From assembly GCA_000687675.1 (NCBI GenBank), contig JHWS01000013.1, forward strand, positions 1-47,676: a DNA stretch of 47,676 nucleotides, written 5' to 3'. Shown in pieces: positions 25,315 to 33,344 of this stretch (positions within the stretch are counted from its first letter, which is position 1; each line of letters starts with the position of its first letter). The translations under genes were made by a program, and so were the position numbers. The notes under the pieces are model-generated. The model worked only from the letters and a program-made list of their open reading frames with translations, was not told where the DNA came from and ran no database searches. This DNA comes from Lachnospiraceae bacterium NC2008. Its GTDB lineage: Bacteria; Bacillota; Clostridia; Lachnospirales; Lachnospiraceae.

Positions 25315-26460
25315 ATGAAACATTACGAACTTATAGCACCATGTCATTTTGGATTAGAGGCAGTGCTAAAAAAAGAAATAATAGATCTTGGATATGATGT
25401 AACCGAGGTTCAGGATGGCAGGGTGTCATTTGCAGGTGATGATGAGGCTATAGCCAGAGCTAATATTGGTCTTAGAACTGCAGAGAGAATACTTATTAAG
25501 GTAGGCCAGTTTGAGGCTACATCTTTTGAGGATTTATTCCAGGGAACCAAAGGGCTAAGCTGGGAGGATTATATTCCTTCTGATGGTAAGTTCTGGGTGG
25601 CTAAAGCTGCAAGCGTAAAAAGTAAGCTCTTTTCACCATCGGATATTCAGTCTGTAATGAAGAAGGCTATGGTTGAGAGGCTAAGACAGACCTATAATTT
25701 GGAAACATTTCCAGAAGATGGCCAGTCATTCCCTGTTAGAGTTTTTATTCATAAGGATATGGTAACTGTAAGTCTTGATACTACAGGGGATTCCCTTCAT
25801 AAGAGAGGGTATAGAAAGCTGACAGCCAAGGCGCCTATAGCTGAAAATCTGGCAGCAGCTCTTATTATGCTTACACCTTGGCATGCAGACAGAATATTAG
25901 TTGATCCATTCTGCGGAAGTGGAACCTTTGCAATTGAAGCAGCGCTTATGGCTGCCAATATAGCGCCAGGGTTAAACAGAAAGTTCACTGCTATGAACTG
26001 GCCACATATTGTTAGTAAAAAGGTTTGGGATGATGCATTTGAAGAGGCAAGAGAAGAGGTTAATAAGGATGTAGAAACCGATATTCAGGCCTATGACCTT
26101 GACCCTGCTATGGTTAATATCGCCAGAGAAAATGCCAGACTGGCTGGTGTAGATCATATGATTCATTTTCAGACCAGAGATGTTAAGGATTTAAGTCATC
26201 CTAAGAAATATGGATTTATTATAACTAATCCACCATATGGTGAAAGGCTTGAAGAAAAGGAAGCTCTTCCTGCTCTATATAAGACACTTGGTGAGAGATA
26301 TAAGAGCCTTGATAGCTGGTCTCTTTACCTTATTACATCATATGAAGGTGTGGAAGGAGATATAGGCAGAAAGGCTGATAAGAATAGGAAGATATATAAC
26401 GGTATGCTTAAGACATACTTCTATCAGTTTATGGGGCCAAAGCCTCCAAGGAGAAAATAG
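25315..26460 (+). CDS. THUMP-domain class I RNA methyltransferase (RlmL/YpsC-like)
   Basis: The 381-residue protein has an N-terminal ferredoxin-like and THUMP part (about 1-160) and a SAM-dependent methyltransferase (about 165-381): SAM loop VDPFCGSGTFAIEAALMA near 199-216, acidic loop AYDLDPAMVNIARENA and catalytic NPPYGERL near 305. It should methylate guanine N2 in 23S rRNA, as RlmL does, but the exact target is not deducible. It heads an operon with the pseudo-amidase and rdgB. Confidence 0.9.
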   Translation: MKHYELIAPCHFGLEAVLKKEIIDLGYDVTEVQDGRVSFAGDDEAIARANIGLRTAERILIKVGQFEATSFEDLFQGTKGLSWEDYIPSDGKFWVAKAASVKSKLFSPSDIQSVMKKAMVERLRQTYNLETFPEDGQSFPVRVFIHKDMVTVSLDTTGDSLHKRGYRKLTAKAPIAENLAAALIMLTPWHADRILVDPFCGSGTFAIEAALMAANIAPGLNRKFTAMNWPHIVSKKVWDDAFEEAREEVNKDVETDIQAYDLDPAMVNIARENARLAGVDHMIHFQTRDVKDLSHPKKYGFIITNPPYGERLEEKEALPALYKTLGERYKSLDSWSLYLITSYEGVEGDIGRKADKNRKIYNGMLKTYFYQFMGPKPPRRK

Positions 26461-27471
26461 TTGGAAGACAATATTGGATTTAATGATATAGAAAGAAAAA
26501 CTGAAAAGATTCCAACTTATGTGAAAAGTACTCTTTGGCTGATTATTGCATCTTTTGTTTTTTGCTTTGGGCTTATGTATGTTTATGTAACAGTGAAAGA
26601 GGCTGGAAAAAGTAAGGAAAGTAGCAGGCATATTCTTGATGACTGTCAGGAAAAACCTGCCAAGGTATCCCCGTCTGCAGATGACGATTCTCATATTAAT
26701 CTTGGAAAGTATTATTCTAACAAGATTACATATATTAATAATATTGCTTCGAAGAAGTTTTATGTTCTTATTAATATAAGAGAAGGAAATGATATAACCG
26801 ACTTTGAAGAGGATGGAATATCTCTTGAGGCAGGAAAGGGAGTTAATTCTTGTAAACTCTATGAATCCAGAGAAAGAATCGTAGTGGAAGTAGCCTTTGA
26901 TAACTACTACGATTTAGAATATGAGAAGGTTGAAGATGACATAGTTATAAAAAAGAAAGCCATAAGTCAGGAGATACCATGCATAGTTATAAGAACTGAC
27001 GAAGAACTTGGGGCACTATGTCAGGGGTTAACTAAGAAACTGGAAGAAAAAGACTTTAATATCTATTTATTAGGAAATGAAGTTGATATCCTTTCAGAGG
27101 ATGACTATTTAGCATTTGTAAACTTTGTTAAGCCATCTTATTATGTATTTTTTGATGCTGTAAGCAAAGGGGCAGGAGAATTAGAAGTTACATCTTATTG
27201 TAATAGTAGATATTTTATTCCTGGAGAAAATAGTGTAACTTTTTCTGACAGGCTGCTTGGAACTATGGCTAAATCAGGTTCCGTAAAAGTTACAGGTGTG
27301 GAAATATGTAAAGATGAAGATATAGTTGGGAAGATGACTATACCTGCCACACATGTAGTGTTTGCCTATGGCAAAGAAGGGCAAATAGATTCTATTAATA
27401 ATGGTGAAAAGAAGGATGCTCTTATAGGGGCTGTTATTGATGCATTAACAAATGAAAGGAAAGATAAATGA
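26461..27471 (+). CDS. Membrane-anchored AMIN/amidase_3-like protein lacking catalytic residues
   Basis: The 336-residue protein starts at TTG, 7 nt after AAGGAG inside the end of the previous gene. One membrane helix (about 24-45) is followed by an AMIN-like beta domain (about 70-165) and a region that follows the N-acetylmuramoyl-L-alanine amidase fold: CIVIRTDEEL in place of IVIDPGHGG, NIYLLGNEVDILS, YYVFFDAVS in place of FISIHAN, and IPATHVVFAYGKEG in place of a PAVLVELGF-type strand. All zinc ligands (His, Glu, His, Glu) are missing, so it is probably an inactive binding or regulatory protein at the cell wall. The fold call is by eye. Confidence 0.55.
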   Translation: MEDNIGFNDIERKTEKIPTYVKSTLWLIIASFVFCFGLMYVYVTVKEAGKSKESSRHILDDCQEKPAKVSPSADDDSHINLGKYYSNKITYINNIASKKFYVLINIREGNDITDFEEDGISLEAGKGVNSCKLYESRERIVVEVAFDNYYDLEYEKVEDDIVIKKKAISQEIPCIVIRTDEELGALCQGLTKKLEEKDFNIYLLGNEVDILSEDDYLAFVNFVKPSYYVFFDAVSKGAGELEVTSYCNSRYFIPGENSVTFSDRLLGTMAKSGSVKVTGVEICKDEDIVGKMTIPATHVVFAYGKEGQIDSINNGEKKDALIGAVIDALTNERKDK

Positions 27472-28088
27472 GTACTATAGTATTTGCAACAACTAACAAG
27501 GATAAGGTTAGGGAGATTAGCGAGATTACAGCTGGAAGTGATGTTAATATCCTTACAATGAGTGATATAGGGTATGTAGAAGATATAGAGGAAGACGGAA
27601 CTACCTTTACTGAGAATGCAACAATTAAGGCTAAAGCAGTAGCTGACTATATTAATACATCAAAAACTGACTTAAAGGGTGCAATTGTACTTGCAGATGA
27701 TTCGGGTTTAGAGATTGATTATTATGATAAGAAACCAGGTATCATGAGTCACAGATGGCTTGGTGACAGAACATATACTCAGGCCATGCAGGATGTTCTT
27801 AAAGATATGGAAGGGGTTCCAGATGATAAGAGAACTGCAAGATTTGTTTGCTCCATGGCAGCAGTGCTATCTGATGGTCAGGTTATTACTGTATTAGATA
27901 CTATAGAAGGAATAGTTGGTCATGAGATTATTGGCGACAATGGATTTGGCTATGACCCATTCTTCTATGTTCCAGAACTTGGATGTACAACAGCCCAGCT
28001 TAGCACGGAAGATAAGAATAAGATAAGCCACAGAGGTAAAGCTCTTAGAAATATAATAGGAAAATTAAAGGACGCAGGTCTCATATAG
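27468..28088 (+). CDS. rdgB: Non-canonical purine NTP pyrophosphatase (RdgB/HAM1)
   Basis: The 206-residue enzyme removes ITP, XTP and their deoxy forms from the nucleotide pool. Signatures are FATTNKDKVREI at the start, VLADDSGLEIDYYDKKPGI near 80-98 and GFGYDPFFYVPELG followed by KNKISHRGKALR near the end. It overlaps the previous gene by the 4-nt ATGA, so the two are translationally coupled. Confidence 0.95.
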   Translation: MSTIVFATTNKDKVREISEITAGSDVNILTMSDIGYVEDIEEDGTTFTENATIKAKAVADYINTSKTDLKGAIVLADDSGLEIDYYDKKPGIMSHRWLGDRTYTQAMQDVLKDMEGVPDDKRTARFVCSMAAVLSDGQVITVLDTIEGIVGHEIIGDNGFGYDPFFYVPELGCTTAQLSTEDKNKISHRGKALRNIIGKLKDAGLI

Positions 28089-28095
28089 AACAAAA

Positions 28096-28124
28096 AGAAG
28101 CTTCGGATTATCTGAAGCTTTTTA
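28096..28124 (+). terminator. Terminator after rdgB
   Basis: AGCTTCGGAT and ATCTGAAGCT pair (one G-U), followed by TTTTTATT. Confidence 0.75.
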
Positions 28125-28148
28125 TTATAGTGGGGGATGAGGTGCCAG

Positions 28149-28166
28149 GCTCCAGTGGACTGGAGC
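28149..28166. repeat. 18-bp near-perfect palindrome
   Basis: GCTCCAGT-gg-ACTGGAGC has 8-bp arms with only 2 nt between them. It lies between the rdgB terminator and the tRNA terminator, and is not part of either. It may be a repeat unit or a protein site. Confidence 0.5.
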
Positions 28167-28201
28167 AGAAAAAGACCTTCAGTTAAAACTGAAGGTCTTA
28201 G
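28167..28201 (-). terminator. Terminator of the tRNA-Gly/tRNA-Pro unit
   Basis: On the minus strand, AAGACCTTCAGT and ACTGAAGGTCTT pair around a short loop and are followed by a T run. It lies 3 nt after tRNA-Gly. Confidence 0.9.
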
Positions 28202-28203
28202 CG

Positions 28204-28274
28204 AGCGGGTGATGGGAATCGAACCCACGTGTACAGCTTGGAAGGCTGTCATTCTACCATTGAACTACACCCGC
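28204..28274 (-). tRNA. tRNA-Gly (anticodon TCC)
   Basis: Acceptor gcgggtg pairs with cacccgc, the anticodon loop is cttccaa, and the T-loop is ttcgatt. It is 71 nt long, discriminator T, no encoded CCA. Confidence 0.95.
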
Positions 28275-28290
28275 ACATTATTTAATTAAG

Positions 28291-28365
28291 TCGGGGTGAC
28301 AGGATTCGAACCTGCGACCCCCTGGTCCCAAACCAGGTGCTCTAGCCAAACTGAGCCACACCCCG
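28291..28365 (-). tRNA. tRNA-Pro (anticodon TGG)
   Basis: Acceptor cggggtg pairs with caccccg, the anticodon loop is tttggga, and the T-loop is ttcgaat. Discriminator A, no encoded CCA. It is the promoter-proximal gene of the pair. Confidence 0.95.
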
Positions 28366-28527
28366 ATATACTGCTTTATCAGCGGCACAAGTTGTATTAT
28401 ATGAAAAGCTACCCTGCTTGTCAACACATTTTTTATTTTTTTTAATAATGTATTAAAACATAGGTAAAACTTGCCTTTCTGTGTTATTATATACAGGATT
28501 TTAAATTAGTTAGGAGAAAAATATAGA

Positions 28528-29943
28528 ATGAGAAAGACAAAGATTATATGTACAATAGGTCCATCCTGTGAGAATGAAGAAACTCTTACAGCTATGTGCA
28601 AGGCTGGTATGAACGTTGCCAGACTTAACTTTTCACATGGATCTCATGAAGAACATACTAAGAAGATAGAACTTGTCAAAAAGGTTAGAGAGAAATTGGG
28701 TCTTCCAATTGCTATTTTGCTTGATACAAAAGGACCTGAATATAGAATAAAAACTTTTAAAGATCATTCAGTGGTAATTAATGAGGGGGATACATTCACG
28801 TTTACAACTGCTGATATAGAAGGTGACAACACAATCGTATCTGTTAATTATCCTGACCTTATTAAGGAACTTAAGGTTGGAGACATGATTCTTGTTGCCA
28901 ATGGTATAGTTAATTTTGAAGTTAAGGAACTTAAAGGGGATAAGGCTATCTGTACCTGCGTTGCAGGTGGTAAGCTCTCTGATAGAAAGAGTATGAACTT
29001 CCCTAACAAGGTTCTTAAGTCAGAATATCTTAGTGAGCAGGATAAGGATGATATCCTGTTTGGACTTAAACATGATATAGACTTTGTGGCTGCTTCGTTT
29101 GTATCTACAAAGGATGATATAAAGGCAATAAGAGATCTTCTTGATGCTAATGGTGGTAAAGATGTTGACCTTATCGCTAAGATAGAGAACAGAGCCGGCG
29201 TTGATAATGTAGAAGAAATCTGCGAGATTGCTGACGGTATCATGGTTGCCCGCGGTGACCTTGGTGTTGAGATTCCTTTTGTTGAGGTTCCTGCAATACA
29301 GAAGTATCTTATCCAGAAGTGCCGCATGCTTGGAAAGAGAGTTATTACAGCAACTGAGATGCTTGAGTCTATGATTTATAATCCAAGACCAACAAGAGCT
29401 GAGATAAGCGACGTTGCCAATGCGGTATATGATGGCTCAAGTGCTATTATGCTTTCGGGAGAAACTGCAGCTGGTAAATATCCGGAAGATGCAGTAAGAA
29501 ATATGGCAGAAATCGCTGAGTATACAGAACAGCATATTGATTATAAAAAGAGATTTGCCAAGACTGATTATACAATTAAGAATACTATCGATGCTATCAG
29601 CCACGCAACCTGTGCTATGGCAATTGATGTTAATGCAAAATGCATCGTTGTTAACTCTGTTTCGGGTAGAACTATCAGAATGGTCAGCCGTTTTAGATGT
29701 CCATGTGACATACTCGGAACAACAACTAACGAAAGAGCTTGGAGAAAGCTTAACCTTAGCTGGGGTGTTATCCCATACCTTAGCCAGGAGTACAATTCAC
29801 TTGATGTTATGTTCTATCAGTCACTTGTTAAAGCTAAAGAATTATTAAATCTTGAGAAGGGCGACAATGTTGTTCTTACAGGCGGTATGATTAACGGTAC
29901 AAGTGGCAATACTAATACACTTAAAATTGAAACAATAAACTAG
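28528..29943 (+). CDS. pyk: Pyruvate kinase
   Basis: The 471-residue enzyme converts phosphoenolpyruvate and ADP to pyruvate and ATP at the end of glycolysis. It starts RKTKIICTIGPSCENEETL, has the NFSHGSHEEH and LLDTKGPEYRI blocks, the active-site DLIAKIENRAGVDNVEEI near 214-231 with GIMVARGDLGVEIP, and ATEMLESMIYNPRPTRAE near 275. The C-terminal allosteric domain is complete, and there is no extra PEP-utiliser domain as in Bacillus. A TG-TATTAT at about 28482-28490 may be an extended -10 box. Confidence 0.97.
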   Translation: MRKTKIICTIGPSCENEETLTAMCKAGMNVARLNFSHGSHEEHTKKIELVKKVREKLGLPIAILLDTKGPEYRIKTFKDHSVVINEGDTFTFTTADIEGDNTIVSVNYPDLIKELKVGDMILVANGIVNFEVKELKGDKAICTCVAGGKLSDRKSMNFPNKVLKSEYLSEQDKDDILFGLKHDIDFVAASFVSTKDDIKAIRDLLDANGGKDVDLIAKIENRAGVDNVEEICEIADGIMVARGDLGVEIPFVEVPAIQKYLIQKCRMLGKRVITATEMLESMIYNPRPTRAEISDVANAVYDGSSAIMLSGETAAGKYPEDAVRNMAEIAEYTEQHIDYKKRFAKTDYTIKNTIDAISHATCAMAIDVNAKCIVVNSVSGRTIRMVSRFRCPCDILGTTTNERAWRKLNLSWGVIPYLSQEYNSLDVMFYQSLVKAKELLNLEKGDNVVLTGGMINGTSGNTNTLKIETIN

Positions 29944-29978
29944 CTAGATTTTCTTTTATTTAGCTGTGTTTTATGGTA

Positions 29979-30007
29979 AAATATTATGAGTCCGAAACAT
30001 AATATTT
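29979..30007. repeat. 10-bp inverted repeat upstream of the kinase gene
   Basis: AAATATTATG and CATAATATTT are exact reverse complements with a 9-nt spacer. No T run follows on the plus strand. It could be a pyk terminator of poor quality or an operator. Confidence 0.5.
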
Positions 30008-30030
30008 GTGTGAGTATATATGGGGATTAA

Positions 30031-30066
30031 TTAAGGCTATTGTTAATCCATGGTGATAGCCGTTAA
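30031..30066 (+). promoter_or_regulatory. Leader hairpin before the Ser/Thr kinase gene
   Basis: TTAAGGCTAT and ATAGCCGTTAA pair with one bulged base, with a 15-nt loop. It ends about 10 nt before the ribosome site aaaggga, so it could influence translation or mRNA stability. Confidence 0.4.
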
Positions 30067-30086
30067 AGTAAAGGGATTTAGCAGTT

Positions 30087-31958
30087 ATGGAGTATTCAGA
30101 AATTGATAAAATATGTCTGCGTTGCATGAAGAGAAGTGACGACGCGGACATATGTCCATATTGCGGTAAGGAGAAGAAGGGACAACTCACTTGGTCTAAG
30201 GCCCTGGCTCCAGGAACCGTTCTTAACAATAAAATTCTTATTGGTAATATTCTTGGTAAAGGTGGATATGGCATTACTTATATCGGATACGATATGCTCC
30301 TTGAGTATCGTGTTGCGGTTAAGGAATTTTTTCCTGATGAGATGGTTGACAGATCTTCAGATGGAAAGACGGTAACTGTTCTTGATGAAGTTAACGGCGA
30401 AGAATATCAGAAAGAAACCACTGCTTACCTTCGCGAGGCAAGAGTTCTTGCAGAGTATTCTAAATTCCCAGGTATTGTGGCTATTAAGGACCTGTTTTAT
30501 GAGAATAATACAGGTTACCTTATTATGGAATTCCTTGAACAGGGAAATCTTAGAAAATATATAGACAGTCACGGCGGATGGCTTGGAGTTGAAGAATCAC
30601 TGGAACTTATGGAACCAGTAATAAGCATTCTTGGTAAGCTTCATAAAACAGGACTTATACACAGAGACATTAGTCCAGATAATATTATGATGGACAATGA
30701 TGGCTCTGTTAAACTTATAGACTTTGGTGGCTCTAAGAAAATTGGTATCAGTAACCAGCAGGTATTCCTTGGTAAGTGGGGATTTGCTCCACTTGAGCAG
30801 ATGCTTAGTAAGCTTTCTGAGCAGGGACCATGGACTGATATATATGGTATTTGTGCCACTTTATATTGTATGATGACTGGAGACGTCCCTCAGGCATCAT
30901 ATGAGCGTAATGAAAAAGATGAACTTATCGACATATCTCAGTATACAATTTCAATAGACAAGAAGATTGCTGCAACTATTATGAAGGGTCTTTCTATGAA
31001 CCCTAAGGATAGACAGCAGAGTATTGATGAGTTATACAAGGGACTTTATGGCAGATATCCTGATGAAAAAGGTGCTCCTAAGACAGGACAGGAAGAACTT
31101 AAGATTCTTAAGGATAGGAATGGCCGTGTATGGTTTGGTGAGTATCCTATGAACGAAGTTACAGGGGCTCATCTTACAAGTGACATTATCTATGGTGAAT
31201 ATGACAGTGATGGTGTCGCACAGGTTGATGATGAGAAGTACCTTCGTCTTCCAATTTACAAAGAGGTTACTAACGAAGTTAACCTTGCTTTCGTAAAAGT
31301 AAAACAGGAAAAAGAGATAACAGGTTATAGATACTTTAAGTTTAATATGCTTCCATGGCGTGTGATAGAGCAAAGAAAGAATCGTATCACACTTATGTCA
31401 GAGTACATCATCGATTTTATAGCATTTGATGATGAGAAGTACTTAAAGATGAATGACAGGGAAGTTTCTAAGGTTAAGCATGGTATCTACTGGGAAAAGA
31501 GTAAGGTAAGAGAGTGGCTTAACAGTGTGTTTGTAAGACGAGCATTTAACGATCAGGCTAAGGCTAAATTACAGGTTACATCTGTTAATACTCCGGTATC
31601 CAGTCTTTCTGACAGAACAACCTATGATAAGGTATATTTACCTTCAATAGAAGAAATAAAGTACGGATTTGATACAGATATCTCACTTGTTAGAGGTAAA
31701 TGTAAATCAAACGTTTCTTCAGATAATCCACCATGTTCACAGTATGCGTCAGCTTTATCAAATGGTGCAACTAATGATGGTGGCTACGGACTAAGATCTC
31801 GTGGTGAAATTGATAGAGACGATTCATATAGATGTGCAGAGAATTATATTGGACATGAGATTCTCTCAGGTAAGCTTAAAGAATGGAAGCTTAATAAAGG
31901 CGCTGGTATACGACCTATCATCTGCTTGTTAGATGAAGATATATCGAATATGCCTTAA
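30087..31958 (+). CDS. Zn-ribbon Ser/Thr protein kinase with C-terminal DUF6273-like domain
   Basis: The 623-residue protein has three parts. A four-cysteine ribbon (Cys10, 13, 23, 26) opens it. A Hanks-type kinase follows: glycine loop GKGGYG (57-62), Lys79 in VAVKE, catalytic HRDISPDN (192-199) and DFGG (212-215). HRDIS replaces the usual HRDLK, and Ser stands at the Lys position. The last 270 residues (about 340-623) resemble DUF6273, with W-R-V-I-E, VREWLNSVFVRRAF and YGLRSRGEI blocks. No membrane helix is present, so it differs from PASTA kinases. A PPP phosphatase gene follows 24 nt later. Confidence 0.85.
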   Translation: MEYSEIDKICLRCMKRSDDADICPYCGKEKKGQLTWSKALAPGTVLNNKILIGNILGKGGYGITYIGYDMLLEYRVAVKEFFPDEMVDRSSDGKTVTVLDEVNGEEYQKETTAYLREARVLAEYSKFPGIVAIKDLFYENNTGYLIMEFLEQGNLRKYIDSHGGWLGVEESLELMEPVISILGKLHKTGLIHRDISPDNIMMDNDGSVKLIDFGGSKKIGISNQQVFLGKWGFAPLEQMLSKLSEQGPWTDIYGICATLYCMMTGDVPQASYERNEKDELIDISQYTISIDKKIAATIMKGLSMNPKDRQQSIDELYKGLYGRYPDEKGAPKTGQEELKILKDRNGRVWFGEYPMNEVTGAHLTSDIIYGEYDSDGVAQVDDEKYLRLPIYKEVTNEVNLAFVKVKQEKEITGYRYFKFNMLPWRVIEQRKNRITLMSEYIIDFIAFDDEKYLKMNDREVSKVKHGIYWEKSKVREWLNSVFVRRAFNDQAKAKLQVTSVNTPVSSLSDRTTYDKVYLPSIEEIKYGFDTDISLVRGKCKSNVSSDNPPCSQYASALSNGATNDGGYGLRSRGEIDRDDSYRCAENYIGHEILSGKLKEWKLNKGAGIRPIICLLDEDISNMP

Positions 31959-31982
31959 GCGCTAAGATGGGGAATTAGAAGT

Positions 31983-32777
31983 ATGAGGACTTATGTAATC
32001 AGTGATATTCACGGACAATATAAGGCATATCTTAAGATGCTTGAGCTCATCGGATTTAAAGATGAGGATTTCATGTATGTTTTAGGGGACGTAATCGATA
32101 GAGGTCCCGATGGTATTAGTATCATCAAAGATATTATGAGTCGTGATAATGCAGATATGATTCTTGGCAATCATGAGTTTATGCTTATCAATGCTGTGAA
32201 TTATCTAAAGAGTAAAGAAAGCGAAAAAGGAAAAGTAAAAAGATCAGATGATGGACTTACTCCATTTGAACTTTGGACACATCCTTGTAATGGCGGAGAA
32301 GGAACCTGCCTTGAATATATTAATCTTCCTTCTGAACAACAGGATAAGATTGAAGAATATTTAAAGAGCAGATCTCTTATTAAGCGAGTTTGTATTAATG
32401 ATAAGATGTATCATTTATCTCACTCATTTTCAGTTCCAAAGACCTTTGGAAGAACACTTAAATATTCCAGAGCTTCTTATAAAACTGCTGAAACTATTGT
32501 GTGGGAGAGTTTATTCGATAGACCGTGTGATTCACCACTTGGAGAGAAAGAATTTGCTTATAAGGATGATATATATATAGTAGGACATATATTTACCCAG
32601 AGGCTTGGACAGATGGATGAAGAAGGCAAGGGCAGCATCTTTATGTCAGATAATTACAGGGGGTACAATGTAATTGACATAGACTGTGGTATGGCTCTTA
32701 ACAGCAGGTCAAGCAGACTTGCCTGCATGTGCCTTGAAACAGGAGAGATATTCTATGTTCCACTTCTTGATGATTAA
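31983..32777 (+). CDS. PPP-family Ser/Thr protein phosphatase
   Basis: The 264-residue metallophosphoesterase has the PPP motifs ISDIHGQY (7-14), LGDVIDRGPDG (34-44) and ILGNHEF (about 60-66), and a late VGHIF histidine. These ligate two metals in the PrpA/PP1-like bacterial enzymes. It is probably the partner of the kinase encoded just upstream, with which it is likely cotranscribed. Substrates are unknown. Confidence 0.88.
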   Translation: MRTYVISDIHGQYKAYLKMLELIGFKDEDFMYVLGDVIDRGPDGISIIKDIMSRDNADMILGNHEFMLINAVNYLKSKESEKGKVKRSDDGLTPFELWTHPCNGGEGTCLEYINLPSEQQDKIEEYLKSRSLIKRVCINDKMYHLSHSFSVPKTFGRTLKYSRASYKTAETIVWESLFDRPCDSPLGEKEFAYKDDIYIVGHIFTQRLGQMDEEGKGSIFMSDNYRGYNVIDIDCGMALNSRSSRLACMCLETGEIFYVPLLDD

Positions 32778-32816
32778 TATGATGGACTAGGAAGATTATT
32801 ATGGAGGATGTGATTA

Positions 32817-33290
32817 ATGGATAAGGCATTTATACCAAAGGGGATGACTGTTACAGGTAATGTTGAGTGTGATGGGGACCTTACACTTGAAGGTGAAGTA
32901 ATAGGTAATGTTTCTATAGAAGGAACTCTTGAACTTAAGGGAAGTATTAGAGGAAATAAGCTTAAGGTTGGTAGAGTAGAACTTACTGAAGGCGTTATTG
33001 AAAGTGATATTGAATGTAAAGAATATCTCAATGTAGGTAAAGAAGTTACAATTTTTGGTAATATTAAGGCAACTAAGGCTGATATCGATGGTGCTGTTAA
33101 GGGTGATATCGATGTTGATGATAAGATTTTAGTTGGTGGAAGCGCTGTTATTCAGGGTAACCTCAACGCTAAAGAAATCGGTATCGATATGGGCGCTAGA
33201 TGCGATATTGATTTTACTAAGAATGCATATAAGGATCAGAGAGCAGCAGAGTTCTTTGATAATTATTTAAAAGAGCATAATTTTGCGTAA
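32817..33290 (+). CDS. Bactofilin (polymer-forming cytoskeletal protein)
   Basis: The 157-residue protein is a bactofilin: a short polar head (FIPKGMTVTGNVECDGDL), then regular hydrophobic/glycine turns (GEVIGNVSIEGTLELKGSIR and similar) that form a right-handed beta-helix, and a short tail. Bactofilins polymerise without nucleotide and scaffold wall-shaping or polar structures. It lies 39 nt after the phosphatase, probably in the same operon, and ends at a terminator. Confidence 0.9.
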   Translation: MDKAFIPKGMTVTGNVECDGDLTLEGEVIGNVSIEGTLELKGSIRGNKLKVGRVELTEGVIESDIECKEYLNVGKEVTIFGNIKATKADIDGAVKGDIDVDDKILVGGSAVIQGNLNAKEIGIDMGARCDIDFTKNAYKDQRAAEFFDNYLKEHNFA

Positions 33291-33293
33291 AGG

Positions 33294-33321
33294 GAGAGGC
33301 TATTTTAGCCTCCTTTCTTTT
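33294..33321 (+). terminator. Terminator after the bactofilin gene
   Basis: GAGGCTA and TAGCCTC form a 7-bp stem with a TTT loop, followed by ctttctttt. Confidence 0.75.
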
Positions 33322-33344
33322 GCAAGGAAAAGAGGAATAAAGTA

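Noticed and set aside
28120-28170. A copy of part of the foldback element near 28141
   Set aside because: Only about 10 bp (aggtgccag) are shared with the reverse strand of 47417-47426; this is too short to call a repeat.
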